Notes: generated from the sequence alone by a model not told the origin. Shown: positions 36,261 through 45,316, numbered from the stretch's first letter. The stretch is DNA of 64,000 bases from Calothrix parasitica NIES-267 (GCF_002368095.1 NZ_AP018229.1:47663-111662); one strand, 5' to 3'. Numbers and translations are program-made.

Positions 36261-37397
36261 ATGCCAATAACAGCCTATTCCCAAAGATTCCAGCGTGAAT
36301 TAGATGCAGTACAATGGCTGGATTTGTCCAAATACGATTTGCAATCAGACCCTAATTTAAAAAATTTACCTCAAGAATTGCGTGATGAAAGTTCTGTTGA
36401 TTTGACCTGTCCCCAATGCGGTGCCAAAGACTGTGTTATTGTTTCAGCTTCTAAATCCAAAAAAACCAAGAAAGATTTGAGGCAGCCACACTTTAGGTTT
36501 AGCAATCATCACCCATTATGTGACTATCATATAGATTCAAATCATACTAGTAAGATAGATTTTGCTAAAAAAGGTAATAGTAGAATAATTGAAACAGAAA
36601 AAATTCGTGAGTTGGTAGCAAATGGTATTGAACTAAAAATAATATCCCAATCGCTTATTAAAGAAATGCGGAGGTATTTTTTTGAGACTAAAGTTAAATA
36701 TCATTTTACTTTGGATGTTTCTCAAACAGCTTTTGGATGGTATTTGCAATTAACTGACCTCTGCCACTTATCAAATAAAGAAATAATTTTTAACCCAATC
36801 CATGCCAACTTCCCGAAATTTGACTGGAACAATGCCATAAAAGTTCAGTTTGTGCAAGAAAATTATAATTTAATTAATATGTGTTGCAGTAAAGAAAGTA
36901 ATTATCATACAAAAATATATGATAGAGCTTTAAAATCCATCAAACAATATCAGAATAAGCCTGTTTTCGATGTTACAAAATTAGAAGAACAGTATAAAAA
37001 AACAATAAACTTAGCTCTTTTTATTGAACGTAATTTGAAAATATTCAAACCAAAACGGTATTCTTTTACACATTATTTATATAAGCTAAAATACATTTCT
37101 GAAATACGTATCGTCCTAGCCTTCGCAGCTTTATTGCTTTACGTTTCTGACTGGAACATTGAAACAGCAATTATTAAGTTAGAACAGATTGTAAACTTTT
37201 GCGGTCCTTATAATATTAATCCAGGCAATGTAATCGGTTTAAATCCTTTTCACGATTTTGAAGCATGGGCTATTGTTATGAAAGCCAGAGAAGCAGCCCA
37301 AAACAGCCCAAACGGATTTGATTACAATGCTCAAATAAAAGAGATTGAAAATCGTCTGAGAGAAGAATATGAAAAATGGAAAGATAGTAAAAATTAA
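36261..37397 (+). CDS. hypothetical protein with N-terminal zinc-finger-like cluster
   Basis: 378 aa from the ATG at 36261. Residues 48-90 hold DLTCPQCGAKDCVIVS and then FSNHHPLCDYH, a CxxC...HxxxxC/H cluster that could bind zinc. The rest is alpha/beta with many aromatic residues and a helical C-terminus (IKEIENRLREEYEKWKD). The arrangement recalls bacterial competence or nuclease-associated zinc-finger proteins, but I do not recognise a family. Likely soluble. Confidence 0.6.
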   Translation: MPITAYSQRFQRELDAVQWLDLSKYDLQSDPNLKNLPQELRDESSVDLTCPQCGAKDCVIVSASKSKKTKKDLRQPHFRFSNHHPLCDYHIDSNHTSKIDFAKKGNSRIIETEKIRELVANGIELKIISQSLIKEMRRYFFETKVKYHFTLDVSQTAFGWYLQLTDLCHLSNKEIIFNPIHANFPKFDWNNAIKVQFVQENYNLINMCCSKESNYHTKIYDRALKSIKQYQNKPVFDVTKLEEQYKKTINLALFIERNLKIFKPKRYSFTHYLYKLKYISEIRIVLAFAALLLYVSDWNIETAIIKLEQIVNFCGPYNINPGNVIGLNPFHDFEAWAIVMKAREAAQNSPNGFDYNAQIKEIENRLREEYEKWKDSKN

Positions 37398-37441
37398 GGT
37401 CAATTATTATCTTACTCCTTCAGAATAACTATTAAACTTTA

Positions 37442-37457
37442 GTAAACTGTAGTTTAC
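37442..37457. promoter_or_regulatory. 16-bp palindromic operator
   Basis: GTAAACTGTAGTTTAC is a perfect inverted repeat (GTAAAC/GTTTAC, 4-bp spacer), 31 bp before the start codon at 37488, the expected place for a repressor site over the promoter. Confidence 0.5.
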
Positions 37458-37487
37458 ATAAAAATTGATATAAATTATTCTATAAAT

Positions 37488-37814
37488 ATGATATCTCAGT
37501 ACTTAATAGAACAAATTGTTTTGTCTGAACCTGAACTTAATGAATCAGATGTTTTAGAGGAGATAAAGAAAATTGAAAATACAAAAATTGGCGTTTTTAA
37601 TAAAAACAACAGTATAGAATTATTTGTGGACGGATTTGGTCGTATTCAAAATATGAAGTTCGATAAAACAAGAAAGTACAGTGAAGAAGAGGTCAAAGAA
37701 ATAATTGAAAATACTATTCGAGAATTTAGCAGGTATTTAGAAACTTATTATGGCAGAAATATCGATATATTTACAACTTTAGAACTAATAATAGGTAACA
37801 AATTAATTATGTAA
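37488..37814 (+). CDS. small hypothetical acidic protein
   Basis: 108 aa, starting MISQYLIEQIVLSEPELNES. It has strands NNSIELFVDGFGRIQNM and helices (YSEEEVKEIIENTIREF). Unrecognised. It sits behind the GTAAAC palindrome and before the gene at 37892. Confidence 0.6.
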   Translation: MISQYLIEQIVLSEPELNESDVLEEIKKIENTKIGVFNKNNSIELFVDGFGRIQNMKFDKTRKYSEEEVKEIIENTIREFSRYLETYYGRNIDIFTTLELIIGNKLIM

Positions 37815-37891
37815 ACTAACAATCATGAGTTAGTAGCTAACTTGTAACCTAAAATTGTGCCTGTATTGTGATACCCAAAGGAGTGTAAAAA

Positions 37892-38419
37892 ATGTCTAAG
37901 AAAGCTAAAGGCTGGATAGAGACCGAATTAGATGGAGACTTAATTGAATATAAATTTAATAGCAACAAAACTGTTTTCATGTGGAGACCTGTAGGTACAA
38001 TACCGCATCCTAAAAATCCAGATGACCCTCATTACTCAATTGTAATTGAAGCAAATGGTGAAGTAAATCCTTTAAAGATGCACACGACTGGCGCTCATCC
38101 AGGATTTCCAGATATCAGAACCAGGTCTTTTCATAATGCAACTGCTCTCCAAGTACTCGCAAATCACGCACTTAATACAAATATTGAAGACTCTTTCAAT
38201 CCACACGAAATTGGTCTAAACCAGCAAGATAAAAAAGTTGCAAATGGACTTGAACAAGTCTTTGGTAAACGTTATGCTGATAATTTTAGAGACACTGTAG
38301 CTGAAAGAAACCGAAGATATACAGAAGAAGGCTGTCTTCCAGTACTTATTGCTGCAATCGGTGTTATTTCAAGTATTCCTCTTGCGGGAATTGCTTTAGT
38401 ATTCTTCCTAATACACTAA
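37892..38419 (+). CDS. hypothetical tail-anchored protein
   Basis: 175 aa with a good Shine-Dalgarno (AAAGGAGTG, 9 bp upstream). The soluble part (1-145) is His- and Asp-rich (PDDPHYSIVIEANGEVNP, MHTTGAHPGFPDIR). The C-terminus is a single membrane helix (LPVLIAAIGVISSIPLAGIA), so the protein is probably tail-anchored. No family recognised. Confidence 0.65.
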   Translation: MSKKAKGWIETELDGDLIEYKFNSNKTVFMWRPVGTIPHPKNPDDPHYSIVIEANGEVNPLKMHTTGAHPGFPDIRTRSFHNATALQVLANHALNTNIEDSFNPHEIGLNQQDKKVANGLEQVFGKRYADNFRDTVAERNRRYTEEGCLPVLIAAIGVISSIPLAGIALVFFLIH

Positions 38420-39031
38420 AAACTAAATAGTCAAAATGAAAAACTAATTTTCTTACCTCTTAATTCTTTTTTATGTTTTGAGAGGTTGTTTTTTGTCTTA
38501 AAATTCTCCAAAAAAACAACTCACACAAACCACCAATTTTTCAACAAAAACAAGTATTTTGATTTAATACACCGCTAACAACCAAAACTCTCTAAAAAAG
38601 CAATTAGAGTATAAATAAAACAAAATAAAGAAACTACTAAATATATATAAAACAATAAGTATTCAATAACACTAATCAGTAAACCAATTAACAATCTAAT
38701 AGTCAATTCTTTCCAACCTCCTCTCACCAATCGGTTCGCGTCGTACTAGACGCAACCCCACAAGGGGGTCTTGTCGCTAGTATTTTTCCTCCACCGTAAA
38801 GGCTCCAGAAAAAAACTAGATGAAGTCTTCAATAACCCAATAACTTATTATTTAAAAAATCTAAAAGGAATTTTAGTTATACGAACATTGAAACTCATCC
38901 CACCACAACCAAATCCAACTACAAATCTCATATCAACCTAATCTCACAAATGATATAAACCAACTCAAAAATCAAATAAATTAATGGAAATCCCATAAAC
39001 TAGGCAATTAATATAGCCGTATAATGATAAT

Positions 39032-39158
39032 TATGCGAATTGGTCGTTTTGGAGTGACTAAATTTGGAATTAGCGGTCAAAAATCTTGTGTGGTCACGGA
39101 GGCTGGGAGCTGAAGGTAGACAATCATCCCCATAAGAGCTTTCGGTTTTTTTTATTAT
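39032..39158 (+). ncRNA. candidate small RNA with promoter and terminator
   Basis: TATAAT at 39020-39025 predicts a start near 39032. A GTGAC/GTCAC stem follows, then a terminal stem GCTGAAGG pairing with CTTTCGG (two G-T wobbles) and eight T residues ending near 39155. Total about 125 nt. No -35 box is clear. Such a transcript near a par locus could be an antisense or regulatory RNA. Confidence 0.45.
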
Positions 39159-39159
39159 T

Positions 39160-40590
39160 TTATTTTTTTTTGAGAATTTTTTATTTTCTTGGGATTTTTT
39201 AGGACAACAGCTTCTACCTTAGAGATGTTCTCTGTGATTTTAGTAGTTCCAGATCGCAACAGAGTTGAGAGTTATTCTGCTGGCTTCTTGAAGGTTTGAA
39301 GGGTGATTAACTGGTAAATAAAAAAATAATTATTGGATGTTTGTCCACAACTTAATTTGTTTAGGTTGTGGTGTCACGTATGGCTTGGTCGCTTTACGGT
39401 TTGTCTTCTATTGGTCGTATCACATTTAATTTGTGCCAAGATGCTGAAGTGAACCATCTTGGTGAGTTACTTGTTTACTTTCAAGGAGCGTAATCTGCTG
39501 GTATTAATTGAATTTTGAATTAATACTTTAGCGCAAGCTTGTTTCTCTACTTGTAAACTTTTTCGGTGATTACCATTTCACCTGACTCATTTAAAACCCA
39601 TCCCCATTAGGGTTGTGACCCCTTACACACTCAGTCTATTCGGTTGAAGATTTCCTAGACTGATTTACGGCAGTACCATTCCAGTTCACACCAGAATGCT
39701 CTTGTGACCGTTTCAATTAGAGACTGATGTCCAGTCATACAGCTAGTTTAGCGTTGTTGGGTTCATCCCTCCCGCAGCCCAAGTATCTTGCATTCCCTTG
39801 GATTCTGCACATTAACTGATTTCATAAGTTGAGTTTGTTATCTCCTTTTTCAGAAAAAGAAGTCAGTTAAAGGATTAGATGTCTGCACCTACAGCGGTAG
39901 CAGAAATTAAAAATAGAAAATCTATTTTAACCAACCGTATCCCCCATTACCCAGGCAGTCATTTCTTCCTGCTGGTAGTAATCACCGGGCGAACTCTTCC
40001 CGGCTTTGCTCCTTAGCTGATTTAGCTCTCGTTTCCTAATGCTAACTTTTCCTCCCCAAGTCACTAACCTTGGGTGTTGCTTTCTTAGTGAATAATAAAG
40101 TAACACGGGTACACGTTTTAAGCTAGTACAGTTTTTTTCTGATAAAACTGCCTATGAGTGACGCTTCGGTCTGTCCGCTCCCTTCGTTCTCTTCGGTCAA
40201 TAAGTTAATCCCCTTCTGTAAACCTGTGACTTGCCGTAGGAATGCCATTTCCCTAGCAGTCTGCCCTGGTTGAAGTACCGGGCGCTTGGAAAAATTGATT
40301 GATACTTAGCAGGAATTTTGATTATGAGTATTTTCAAACTTCGTATAATCAAATGTTTTCTAATTTCTGAATTGTTTGTTTTTGGCGTATTTATGGGATT
40401 TTACTTAAGTTTTTTGGCAACTATTTGACAAGACCTAAAAATTTAGGTTTACTTTAAGTAATAAGTTAATTTATACACTCATTAAAGTTACCTTCTCAAA
40501 TAACTTTAATTAGTAATTGAATATAATAATCGGCAAACTATTATATTCTTAGGACAATCTCTCAAGCTCATGAGAGATGTTTTTTTGTCC
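39160..40590 (+). ncRNA. candidate large ornate noncoding RNA
   Basis: At least ten local stems lie in series: CCACAAC/GTTGTGG (39345/39365), CCAAGATG/CATCTTGG (39436/39455), GTATTAATT/AATTAATAC (39501/39518), TCAGTCTA/TAGACTGA (39631/39656), CATTC/GAATG within ACGG/CCGT (about 39666-39710), GCAG.CCAAG/CTTGG.CTGC (about 39774-39808), TAACTGATTTC/GAAGTCAGTTA (39813/39859), CCGGG/CCCGG (39985/39999), TCACTAA/TTAGTGA (40061/40085), GCCCTGG/CCGGGC (about 40262), and finally the terminator ATCTCTCA/TGAGAGAT plus T7 (40557). No ORF interrupts. The orientation is inferred from the terminator. Confidence 0.5.
40557..40587 (+). terminator. rho-independent terminator at end of structured region
   Basis: ATCTCTCA (40557-40564) and TGAGAGAT (40571-40578) pair perfectly over a 6-nt loop, followed by GTTTTTTTG. 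Confidence 0.8.
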
Positions 40591-40629
40591 CTATTTTAAA
40601 AAATAAAAGAATTTGTCGGTTGTGTCAAA

Positions 40630-40735
40630 AACTTATATAACGATTATATGCTTTATTATATATAGCTTATATTATCCAGTATATAACGATTATATACTCA
40701 ATTATATAAACACTATATAACTAGCTTTTAGACCA
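40630..40735. repeat. partition-locus dyad repeats, cluster A
   Basis: Copies of the dyad TATATAACGATTATATA and variants (TTATATAACGATTATATGC, GTATATAACGATTATATACT, TTATATAAACACTATATAAC) lie downstream of the third par gene. The same motif recurs at 41598-41690, 42415-42480 and 42563-42635. Confidence 0.8.
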
Positions 40736-40883
40736 TTTTAATCAGGTTTTTTGATTTCTTTAAAAATTGTGTAACTACACAATAATACTAATTAATTATT
40801 AAATAATGTTTAACCATAAAATATTTGTGCAAAAAAAATCTACTTATTGTAAGCAGATTTTGGCAATTTTTACGTGAACAAAA

Positions 40884-41210
40884 CTATATCTTTTGCTCTT
40901 CCAGTTTCTGACGTTCAGCTTCTTCTAATTGTTTCTTTTTAGCTAATCTCGTCTGAACACCCTTGTAGGAATGTGCTTTCTGTTCTTGAGAAACCAAATC
41001 TAAGTGTTTTTTATAAATACTCTGCAATCCATCTTTAGATAAATCGGTTTCTACATAAACCCTCGTGGAATTTTCAGATATGAGACGAAATATTTCAGCA
41101 AACTGAGGTCGAGCAATAATTTTTCTCCAAGTTATCCTACTTCCAATACCTGCTTTTTTTGCAAGTTTAGACATAGAATATATATTGTCACTATTTCTCT
41201 TAATAGTCAT
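40884..41210 (-). CDS. small basic protein of the par locus
   Basis: 108 aa. The first half contains an HTH-like stretch (MSKLAKKAGIGSRITWRKII); the C-terminus is a charged helix (KKKQLEEAERQKLEEQK). Third gene of the leftward cluster after ParA and the 112-aa protein, with dyad repeats on its downstream side. Perhaps a regulator or accessory partition factor; no family recognised. Confidence 0.6.
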   Translation of the reverse strand: MTIKRNSDNIYSMSKLAKKAGIGSRITWRKIIARPQFAEIFRLISENSTRVYVETDLSKDGLQSIYKKHLDLVSQEQKAHSYKGVQTRLAKKKQLEEAERQKLEEQKI

Positions 41211-41258
41211 GTTATCTAAATTATACTAACAAATTAATTACATTTCAAGAGTTTCCGA

Positions 41259-41597
41259 TTATCCAAACATTGATTTAAGTATTCTTTCTTTAGCATACTT
41301 CTCTAACTCTTCAATCAATTCAGTATCGTCCATTTTTTGACACTTGTTAATCAGATAGTCAATAAATAAACTTTTAGAAATATTTACTCCAGTTCTTTTT
41401 GTAATTTTTTTACTTAAACCGGCAACATACAAATCGTTTTCTGGCTGTATATTAAATAAAACTTTTTTAAAGTTAGACCCTTTATTAATATTGGGATTAG
41501 ACACAACTGATTTCATATCTTCACCCCTTCTATTCTGTTCGGACTTTAATTTATCTTGTTGAGCTTTCCTTTTAGCTAAAATATCGTGTTTAGGCAT
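41259..41597 (-). CDS. probable centromere-binding partner of ParA
   Basis: 112 aa. A basic N-terminus (LAKRKAQQDKLKSEQNRRG) is followed by a compact domain: KKVLFNIQPENDLYVAGLSK, then ITKRTGVNISKSLFIDYLIN, a ribbon-helix-helix-like pattern. Position directly after ParA and flanking dyad repeats fit a ParG/ParR-like adaptor that binds the repeats. The RHH reading is tentative. Confidence 0.6.
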   Translation of the reverse strand: MPKHDILAKRKAQQDKLKSEQNRRGEDMKSVVSNPNINKGSNFKKVLFNIQPENDLYVAGLSKKITKRTGVNISKSLFIDYLINKCQKMDDTELIEELEKYAKERILKSMFG

Positions 41598-41690
41598 AAT
41601 TATATAATGATTATATAACTAGGTATATAATAGTTATATAATTGTGGATATAAGTCGTATATAATCAGATGTATAATGATTATATAAGTT
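41598..41690. repeat. partition-locus dyad repeats, cluster B
   Basis: Between the ParA gene and its partner: TTATATAATGATTATATAAC, GTATATAATAGTTATATAAT, GTATATAATC and GTATAATGATTATATAAG, spaced 22-24 bp (about two helical turns). The last copy runs into the 3' end of parA. Confidence 0.85.
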
Positions 41691-42417
41691 TCTCTATTTC
41701 CTGAAAAAGTGATTTGTAGGCAAATAGTGCAGCAGAATTTTTATCATATTCATCTAACAACATCCCTGCAATATTAGAGTTATCTACAGAACCATCAGTT
41801 GGAATAACTGTATTAAGTAAATATTCTGAAAGACTAAATGCAGCTAAATCCGCGTGAATTGCTCTATCTGCTATAGTTTTACGTTTATCTACTCTAGTAG
41901 CAACTAATCCAAATTTAGGCTTTTCTTCAATCAATTCTTCAGCAAAATGTACAAAATCTAAAAGCCCTTCAGTTGCCCCAGCTTCGTTAGAAAGAGGTAT
42001 CAATATAAAGTCAGTCGCTATAATAGCATTTTGTACTAATATTCCTAAGCTTGGAGAAGTATCAATAATAATATAATCATATTTGCCCTGAATTGATGTT
42101 AAACCTCGCCTTAGAATATATTCTCGGTGATTTCTTGAAATCATATTTTGACTTATTTTTTCCATCTTCAAACTACCTCCGATTATGTCTAAATTTGGTC
42201 GGAGATTTGTAATTGTATTTTCAATTGGAGTTCCTTCATAAAAATCAGCAAGGGTTTTATCAACATCAGCCCCTACCCATTTTGTTAAGCTATATTGCGG
42301 GTCTAAATCAATCATTAAAGCGTTGCCTTTTTCACTAGCAGCAACAGCAAGATTTTTCGCAGTACTTGTCTTCGTTTGTCCTCCTTTATGTGTCGCAAGT
42401 GTAATAACTTTAGCCAT
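41680..42417 (-). CDS. parA: ParA-family partition ATPase (first par locus)
   Basis: 245 aa. The deviant Walker A box is THKGGQTKTSTAKNLA (lysines KGG..KT), with switch residues MIDLDPQYSLTKWVG and Walker B YDYIIIDTSPSLGIL. It lacks the N-terminal HTH of type Ia ParA, hence a short type Ib form. Such ATPases move plasmid copies via an adaptor bound to centromere repeats. Repeats flank it on both sides and probably also repress it. It is different from the ParA at 52791. Confidence 0.9.
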   Translation of the reverse strand: MAKVITLATHKGGQTKTSTAKNLAVAASEKGNALMIDLDPQYSLTKWVGADVDKTLADFYEGTPIENTITNLRPNLDIIGGSLKMEKISQNMISRNHREYILRRGLTSIQGKYDYIIIDTSPSLGILVQNAIIATDFILIPLSNEAGATEGLLDFVHFAEELIEEKPKFGLVATRVDKRKTIADRAIHADLAAFSLSEYLLNTVIPTDGSVDNSNIAGMLLDEYDKNSAALFAYKSLFQEIEKLI

Positions 42418-42480
42418 ATATAATAATTATATAATTAAGGATATAATGGTTATATAATGATTTATATAATCGTTATATCT
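42415..42480. repeat. partition-locus dyad repeats, cluster C (parA promoter)
   Basis: ATATATAATAATTATATAAT, GGATATAATGGTTATATAAT and TTATATAATCGTTATATC lie immediately upstream of the parA start, where bound adaptor would repress transcription. Confidence 0.85.
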
Positions 42481-42562
42481 CTTCATCCTAAGCTTGAAAA
42501 AAATAATAAGTAATGTCAATACTAGCCACGGTAATTACTTAATTTGTATTCAGAATTAACTC

Positions 42563-42635
42563 TTTATATAATGGTTATATAATTAGGTATATAATTGTTA
42601 TATAGCGAGGTATATAATGATTATATAAATACTGA
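42563..42635. repeat. partition-locus dyad repeats, cluster D
   Basis: TTATATAATGGTTATATAAT, GTATATAATTGTTATATAG and GTATATAATGATTATATAAA, about 150 bp upstream of parA, in 23-24 bp steps. Confidence 0.85.
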
Positions 42636-42693
42636 AAATATTGGTTTTAGCAAACCGTACCCTTCGTCTTTTCTAACAGAAAAGGCGGAGGAA

Positions 42694-43173
42694 CTATTTC
42701 ATCCTTGTACTCCTAATTTTCGCTTTGTACCTTCTCTTCATTTCGCTGGGAGTTTCGGGATTAGTTAATGACCCCTTATGAAGTTGTAATTGAATATAAG
42801 CAAATTTATCTCTGGTTTCTTGATTGGGATGAGTATAGGCAATTATCTTAACTGCTTCAAGAAGATGAACTAAAAAATGGGTAGGATACTTCTCAATATA
42901 ATCTTTTAATTTGTACAAATGCTCTTGTAGCTTTCCCTGATACTTGAAATAGTTACTGGAATAATTATCTTTATCATTTCTTGTAACCACTTTTCTAATT
43001 TCTTTTACTAGGAATTTGGAGTGGTCAGGAAACGGCATAGTATCACAACCCCGCAATGATTTTAGTAAATCTGATTGAACAAGGGGTGGAAGATATAACA
43101 CCCAATCCTGAATTGCAGGTCGAATCTTTTTGACTGGTGGAAATATTGGTTTAGCTGGAGAATGGTATTTCAT
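42694..43173 (-). CDS. hypothetical cyanobacterial plasmid protein
   Basis: 159 aa, basic, predominantly helical: YLPPLVQSDLLKSLRGCDTM, YFKYQGKLQEHLYKLKDYI and a C-terminal KRRYKAKIRSTRMK. No recognised domain. It stands between the par repeats and the zinc-cluster gene. Confidence 0.6.
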   Translation of the reverse strand: MKYHSPAKPIFPPVKKIRPAIQDWVLYLPPLVQSDLLKSLRGCDTMPFPDHSKFLVKEIRKVVTRNDKDNYSSNYFKYQGKLQEHLYKLKDYIEKYPTHFLVHLLEAVKIIAYTHPNQETRDKFAYIQLQLHKGSLTNPETPSEMKRRYKAKIRSTRMK

Positions 43174-43530
43174 TTTTTATTAGTTGTTTCTTGCTTTACT
43201 CCCTAATTAATCATTAATTTTTGAATTTTGTCTTATGATTTTTCAAAAACTTACTTGACAACAAACAAAATATTAAACATTATTTAAACATCCAATAAGT
43301 ATGTTTTTGGAAAGAGTTCTCAACTCTTAGATGCTGTTATCTTTCAAAATTTGAATACAAAAACATATTGAGTTTAGCCCCGCTTAGAGGGCTATTTATT
43401 TTTGCTAAAATTTTATCCATACATAACAAAATCCCTCTACATTTTCGGTGTAAAGAGATTGTGTAACTGATTAGATTATGTACTATTGAAAGCAATAAAT
43501 AATTGAATTAATGATTTTAAGCGGATTTAC
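43174..43530. other. gene-free stretch with two hairpins
   Basis: AGCCC/GGGCT (about 43376-43393, T-rich after it) and CTCTACA/TGTAAAGAG (about 43434-43460) are likely terminators for one or both directions. No ORF seen. Confidence 0.5.
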
Positions 43531-44391
43531 TCAATTACTCCTCTCATAAAAATCCGGACAAGGTATTTTATCCCGCTCTAATCCGGTGGGGTGAATCACG
43601 CAGAATAACCCATTTTCCAAAGCACAGGAAGAAGCACAACGTAGGCACATTTTCTGCTGCTTTCTAACTAACTCCCTCGCTTCAGCAATTTTATCTTTAT
43701 TCTTTTCAAATATAGCTACATAAGTATCCCGCTTATCCAGCCAATTACAGTAATCTTCGGCATTATCAGCCAGAAATTTCTCTACTCGTTTGCGCGAGTA
43801 CAACTTAATCGGATGGGTATAGCTATGGGGATTATCAGCCAATTTATCCGGTTCCCCAAGACGCTTTACCCAACCTTCGGACAACAGATAGGTTTTCTTC
43901 AAAGTGGTTTTAGTTAGAAACTGGTCGGGAGCGAAAAATTCGGTATCTTGGGGGTGATAGAAGATAGCAAAACCATCTCCTTCCTCTTTATCCCAATAAT
44001 AAACTCCACAAGCACGGGCATCCGGTTTTGGTTGCAGATGCATTTTCTCCAACTGGCGCTTAGTTTTATACCCAAGCTTGTCCTTCTCCTGTTTGGTAAG
44101 AATTAAATTGGGAACCTCTTTAAACCATTTTTTACAATCAGTCAGCTTGTAGCAGTAATCATGGCGAAAGCTTGGCTTATGGTGATAAGCAATCGGTTTA
44201 GCTTCAGGCTTTTTGGTCAGATTATTTCGGTAAAACTCAAAATCCCATATCGCTCCTTTGGGTGACTCATCGTAGCCGATTGCTGGAATTCCTTCACACT
44301 TGCGCTTAGGTTTGCGCTTCCAGCTTAAGCCACACACTTGACAAACCCAGGTTTTATCCTGCTTTTCCAGTAGATGCTCTGGTTGTGTCAT
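43531..44391 (-). CDS. hypothetical Cys-rich zinc-ribbon plasmid protein
   Basis: 286 aa. An N-terminal ribbon (TWVCQVCGLSWKRKPKRKCEG) and a C-terminal cluster (KMCLRCASSCALENGLFCVIHP followed by CPDFYERS) give eight or more Cys in metal-binding spacing. The middle has NPHSYTHPIKLYSRKRVEKF. Proteins of this build occur on cyanobacterial plasmids without known role; DNA binding is plausible. Confidence 0.65.
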   Translation of the reverse strand: MTQPEHLLEKQDKTWVCQVCGLSWKRKPKRKCEGIPAIGYDESPKGAIWDFEFYRNNLTKKPEAKPIAYHHKPSFRHDYCYKLTDCKKWFKEVPNLILTKQEKDKLGYKTKRQLEKMHLQPKPDARACGVYYWDKEEGDGFAIFYHPQDTEFFAPDQFLTKTTLKKTYLLSEGWVKRLGEPDKLADNPHSYTHPIKLYSRKRVEKFLADNAEDYCNWLDKRDTYVAIFEKNKDKIAEARELVRKQQKMCLRCASSCALENGLFCVIHPTGLERDKIPCPDFYERSN

Positions 44392-44491
44392 TTTTACCTG
44401 TATCCTTTTGTACTTAAAACAAGCTTGTTTATCGAAACATGGACAGATGGGGAGAGGGGGTAGAAATTTAAAATTGGAACAACTGACGTTT

Positions 44492-44689
44492 CTATTCTTG
44501 CGCCTCGGCGTTTAGTTTAACTTTGAAATACTGCCGACACATTTTACTCTCTCCCCGGTTGGGATATAGTCTGGAAATTTCATAGATACTGATAAAACCT
44601 CTTGTCTCCATTTCACGAAAAAACCATTCCCATTGTGCTAAGTCTTCTTTAGTACCAGTAAAGCGGATATCGTTGATTTCAGTTGTCAT
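44492..44689 (-). CDS. small hypothetical protein
   Basis: 65 aa: IRFTGTKEDLAQWEWFFREM, GFISIYEISRLYPNRGESKM, then CRQYFKVKL. It appears genuine from composition. It is controlled by the palindromic element at 44755-44799, shared with the gene at 45833. Confidence 0.55.
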   Translation of the reverse strand: MTTEINDIRFTGTKEDLAQWEWFFREMETRGFISIYEISRLYPNRGESKMCRQYFKVKLNAEAQE

Positions 44690-44754
44690 AGCCAGTTCCT
44701 TAAATTGCTTAAATTACCAAAAAAGCTGGTTATACAGGCGTTTCCTCATTCATC

Positions 44755-44799
44755 ATTATGTTCTAGCTAAATATAAATATTAAACTGCTAGAACATAAT
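44755..44799. promoter_or_regulatory. GTTCTAGC palindromic operator, copy 1
   Basis: ATTATGTTCTAGC (44755-44767) and GCTAGAACATAAT (44787-44799) form a perfect 13-bp inverted repeat with an AT-rich 19-bp spacer. With its flanks (CATTCATCAT...TTCTAGCTAAAT) it closely resembles the element at 45789-45835. Placed 65-110 bp upstream of the gene starting at 44689. Confidence 0.65.
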
Positions 44800-44821
44800 T
44801 GTTGTGCAAAAACACCGAGAT

Positions 44822-45253
44822 TCATGGAAAGTAGTATTTTGCCAAAGGATACAAATCTACAGCCATATTTTCAAACTTCAAACCATCGGGGTAGGGGCGC
44901 GATATTTTTTCTCCATCATCACTCATCCAAGCAAAACTCTTACTATCTTCATAAATCAAAGTCAGTAAACTGCGTCTCCAGAAGGAGGATATAAGTAAGC
45001 TCTCTTCGCCAAACCATATATCAAAATTAATTGCATTCATTTGGTATTTGTTATCAATGTAGTTTATGGAGCTTTTACAAGAACTACCACTAAATATTTG
45101 CTCTTTATAAAAGGCTTTAAACAAAAACCATACTTCAGAGTTATCTAATTGTTTCGGTATCAACTTAAATCGGGCATAAGGATAATATTTAGTAGCTATT
45201 TGTAAAGCTTTAAATTCAAATTCAATCGGAATTATATCAATATTCATAATCAT
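44822..45253 (-). CDS. hypothetical protein
   Basis: 143 aa, alpha/beta, aromatic-rich, starting MIMNIDIIPIEFEFKALQIA (a second ATG two codons in). Segments include YYPYARFKLIPKQLDNSEVW and SFWRRSLLTLIYED. Unrecognised; resembles small immunity-type proteins. Divergent from the gene at 45317. Confidence 0.55.
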   Translation of the reverse strand: MIMNIDIIPIEFEFKALQIATKYYPYARFKLIPKQLDNSEVWFLFKAFYKEQIFSGSSCKSSINYIDNKYQMNAINFDIWFGEESLLISSFWRRSLLTLIYEDSKSFAWMSDDGEKISRPYPDGLKFENMAVDLYPLAKYYFP

Positions 45254-45316
45254 TTTTATTCTGTTTACCGACAGTTTTATTATAAAATATAACTGGTTTT
45301 AACTTCAATAAAAGTC

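Larger units (their letters stand above)
38420..40883. other. 2.4-kb ORF-free region with probable structured RNAs and par repeats
   Basis: No coding frame of significance on either strand. It contains a GCGTC/GACGC hairpin (about 38740), a promoter-terminator unit (39020-39160), a dense series of hairpins (39160-40330), a strong terminator (40557-40587), and dyad repeats (40630-40735) belonging to the neighbouring partition locus. Many perfect stems without ORFs point to RNA function. Confidence 0.75.

Noticed and set aside
38420..40600. Group II intron, RNase P RNA, tmRNA or tRNA array
   Set aside because: I could not find domain V of group II introns, the conserved RNase P or tmRNA boxes, or any complete tRNA cloverleaf on either strand.
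40630..42635. CRISPR array
   Set aside because: The repeats are palindromic AT dyads directly abutting with 2-7 bp between them, not repeats separated by unique 30-bp spacers, and no cas gene is present.
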